Source of the DNA: Sympetrum striolatum
Taxonomy: Eukaryota > Arthropoda > Insecta > Odonata > Libellulidae
Reading direction: 5' to 3'
Assembly (NCBI GenBank): GCA_947579665.1
Contig: OX388349.1
Location: 26,816,459 to 26,880,458, forward strand
DNA length: 64,000 nt
This document shows, one piece after another, positions 61,561 to 64,000 of the stretch (position 1 is the stretch's first letter; the number at the start of each line of letters is the position of its first letter). The notes below the pieces were generated by a model. The model was not told where the DNA came from, did no database searches, and saw only the letters and a list, made by a program, of their open reading frames with translations. The translations under genes were made by a program, and so were the position numbers.

Positions 61561-61775
61561 GCCGGGTCATATTGACCCGAGGAGCACGATTGTAACTTTT
61601 TTGTTTTGAGAAATAAAAAATTAACAAATTACCAATTTTAGTACCTGAGGAAATGTGAAATACGAGCAACAACAAAGTCACGAAATACAGAGTCAGAAAC
61701 TTTAGTCAAAAAAAAGTTATGGTTAACTAAATTTCGTTTCGGGTCATAATAACCCGAAGAGAACAGCAGGGTTAA

Positions 61776-64000
61776 GCTTAAATTATATTATCTATTTGTT
61801 CCAACTCTGCGTGATTTAGCTTTTTTTCCTGTTAAGACATTTTTTCAATTCTTTGCAGGAATATTTTTAATTGCACATTCCGGGAATAGAGAATCGTATT
61901 GAATTTCCTTCTAAGCTTCCGCGCTATGCGAGTTTATTTGCTGTGAGATAGTCTTCCTTTCGTTTCTGTCGCAAGTGATTTGTGACGATCAGGGGGGACA
62001 GGGGCTTGTTGACGAGGTAACCAAGTTCCTCGTAACTTTGGAGTCTGGGCAAAAATAATTCTGCCCTTCTTTCGGAAACGAATTTTCAGGATGGAGATAT
62101 TACTTGGCTAAAAATTTGGAAGAGAGACACCGGTGCTGGTCGTTGGGTTAGAGTTCGCTGTCGAGAAACTATGCTATTTTTATTTTATGACAAGAAAGAG
62201 AATTGATGGTTGGAGAAAAATAGTATAGAAAGAGCTTAAACTTAATTTATGTGTTTACATAGTCTTTGGGCTTTCCATCATTCACTCTTTCTTGCTTTTT
62301 ACTATCTTTCCTATAGTGTGTATCGTTGTCATGTAGTGAGGCATGATTGTTTAACTGAATTCCTTTAACATTTTTGCGTAGGTCTTATGAAGGTAAGCGC
62401 TATAAAAATATACAACTATAATCTTAATTCATTCTAGACGAAGCCCCTGGTGGCCGCCCGTTACGTTTCTAAAGGCTACCAAAAAAAATTTTTTTGAGCA
62501 AATATATTTGTTTAGGCATTTAAAATCCGCTGTTCTAGCTATTGCGTATTTCCTTTTCTGGTGGTCATTGATAAAACTGAAATAGATTAACGTATTTATT
62601 TTTGCCGTGCAAAAAGATATGCCTATAGAAATGAAAAATCCATGGTAATGAAACTTTAACTAGACAACTATTTATAGTAGAAGTATATCTAGTAAAAGTT
62701 TCCTTGCCATGGATTCTATAAATAGTGGTCTAGTAAAAGTTTCCTTACTATGGATTATTTAATAGTTAATAACTACCACAAAATTAACCCTGAATCTGTA
62801 TCGTCTATAGATATGACATTTTTACCTCTTCTTAGCAACCATTCTTTAGCTGTTAATTTAAAGGCAACTATGTTATATAATGATTGGCCACATCATTAGG
62901 AAGATTTGAGATGATCAAAATTAATTGCGTTGCCTCATGTTAGATTTTCTCTATTATCAATTTTAATGATAATGTCTAATCCAAATTATTATAAAAATCT
63001 TACCCTCTAATTGTTTTTCCTTACTTTTCTTGTGAGCTAAGGTTTCGCTTTCTAGGTTTACCTTTTATAGTGCACTAGTTTTGGCATTATATTTATCATA
63101 TTTATTTATCTCATTATCTAAATATATAATCTTGGTTAATTAAAATTAAAATCGAAGCCGGACGCAAAATCTTTTTATGTGTTAATTTATAATTTTCAGT
63201 TATTTTTACATTTTATATTTAGGAAAAAACAAAGTATTTATTCCAAATCTTAAACATGGCATCAGCGTCTGGAGGGAATTCTGTTATGCGACCCTGTAAT
63301 ACACAATTTTGTATTTTTATTATACAGAAATAAAGGAATATCACGTATCTACGAAATAATAAGAGGAGAATCAATTTTTAAAAAATGATCCTGATTGTGT
63401 TCCTTAAAACAGTGGAGTCATAATCCTGGACCATCCTTAAAATTGGAACACATATAAGCAATGAAATGCTCCAAAAAAGCAAAATCATAGAAATTACAAA
63501 CGAGCCACTTTCACTGCTGCCTAGAAGGGTATAATAATGAGACGCAGAGCAAAAGAGAGAATCTCTTTGGCGAAGTTTGGCTCCGTACTTGGCCAGCAAA
63601 CGTAACTGTACCCATGCCTTGATTATAAGGCATCAGTGCCTACGCCTAGGATGCCATGCCTTGCATTCAAAGGATCCAAATTAAGTGGGTTTATTCATGT
63701 GATTGTAAATTGAAAAATATGAAATTGCAAATTATCTTTTTGTAAATGAGTTACCATCGGCTTTTGAAAGTCGGTCACTTGCCCCTTAGCGGTAGCGCCG
63801 GGGATGACAACAACCCGCAGAACTAAAACGTTACGTTTGTTGCCTTCTCACAAGGGTACAGGCTGTTCTCATATAATAGAGTTGACCTTAAATATTTGGT
63901 CCTGGAAAGGGTAAATAAATGAAAACTATCATAAATTTAGTCTAAATACAAAAATAAATAGTGAATTATATAGATGATATTATTATTTAGGTTTATGAGT
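61776..64000. other. AT-rich DNA, no gene recognised
   Basis: No supported gene. A GC-richer spot at 63770-63830 and a small frame at 63378-63599 (minus) show no recognisable content. The hairpin repeat at 62637-62756 is listed separately. Confidence 0.5.
62637..62756. repeat. 41-bp inverted repeat with duplicated arm
   Basis: The left arm AATCCATGGTAATGAAACTT through CTATTTATAG (62637-62677) is the reverse complement of 62716-62756 with about five mismatches. The 38-bp spacer holds a second partial copy of the right arm (TCTAGTAAAAGTTTCCTTGC, CATGGATT), giving a 41-bp direct repeat as well. It could be a very small inverted-repeat element or a local hairpin-mediated duplication. Confidence 0.7.

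Larger units (their letters stand above)
59399..61771 (-). mobile_element. piggyBac-type element 2 with both ends
   Basis: The 2373-bp element starts CCCTGCTGTT at 59399 and ends AACAGCAGGG at 61771, and TTAA flanks both sides (59395-59398, 61772-61775). TTAA duplication is diagnostic of piggyBac. Palindromic subterminal repeats CGGGTCATATTGACCC lie near the left end (about 59443) and near the right end (about 61563), with a variant CGGGTCATAATAACCCG at about 61739. The transposase on the minus strand is broken, so this copy cannot supply its own enzyme. Confidence 0.93.

Overview
This window looks like an AT-rich arthropod nuclear genome segment, most likely insect or another arthropod; I cannot fix the lineage. 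There are no prokaryotic operons, ribosome-binding sites or dense ORFs. Almost every recognisable coding sequence is a transposable-element remnant, carrying nonsense codons and frameshifts. I see no intact host gene, only two CpG-rich islands that could be promoter or 5' exon regions, and one unrecognised decayed coding segment.

Layout, left to right. At 1-7.2 kb there is AT-rich DNA with one ATT-tailed retroposon copy (4.0-4.3 kb). At 7.2-7.9 kb lies the 3' half of a piggyBac-type transposase. At 8.9-9.4 kb is a CpG-rich island. At 10.4-11.3 kb is a GC-rich decayed N-terminal segment resembling R2-like non-LTR retrotransposons. At 15.84-19.23 kb lies a complete Transib-type DNA transposon: inverted repeats of about 740 bp, ends CACAGTG/CACTGTG, a 5-bp target duplication, and an internally deleted RAG1-like transposase pseudogene with at least one intron. 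At 20.3-20.7 kb is a degenerate minus-strand coding segment I cannot name. At 24.65-24.97 kb is a MITE. At 26.74-28.23 kb is a Helitron that keeps the start of a Helitron-type ORF. hAT-type MITEs with 8-bp target duplications lie at 29.2-29.5 and 45.1-45.4 kb. At 36.3-37.5 kb is a pseudogene of a widespread, poorly characterised arthropod transposase-like family, interrupted by an ATT-tailed insertion. At 45.6-46.8 kb an ATT-tailed copy is split by an element carrying a 317-bp tandem duplication. At 48.4-51.1 kb is a nearly intact Penelope-like retroelement (reverse transcriptase plus GIY-YIG nuclease, two nonsense codons, no frameshift) followed by a hammerhead-ribozyme-like motif. At 57.1-57.5 kb is the C-terminal end of a LINE ORF2. 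At 59.40-61.77 kb is a complete-ended piggyBac element (TTAA duplication, CCCTGCTGTT ends) with a decayed transposase.

The window is therefore a mobile-element record sampling several transposition chemistries: DDE cut-and-paste (Transib, piggyBac, hAT), rolling-circle (Helitron), target-primed retrotransposition (LINE, R2-like) and the Penelope type. The most notable item is the Transib element. Its ends equal the V(D)J recombination signal heptamer, its protein matches the RAG1 C-terminal region, and its two arms are almost identical although its transposase is dead, which suggests recent movement in trans. Intervals not listed as genes or elements are AT-rich DNA in which I found nothing beyond the sites noted.
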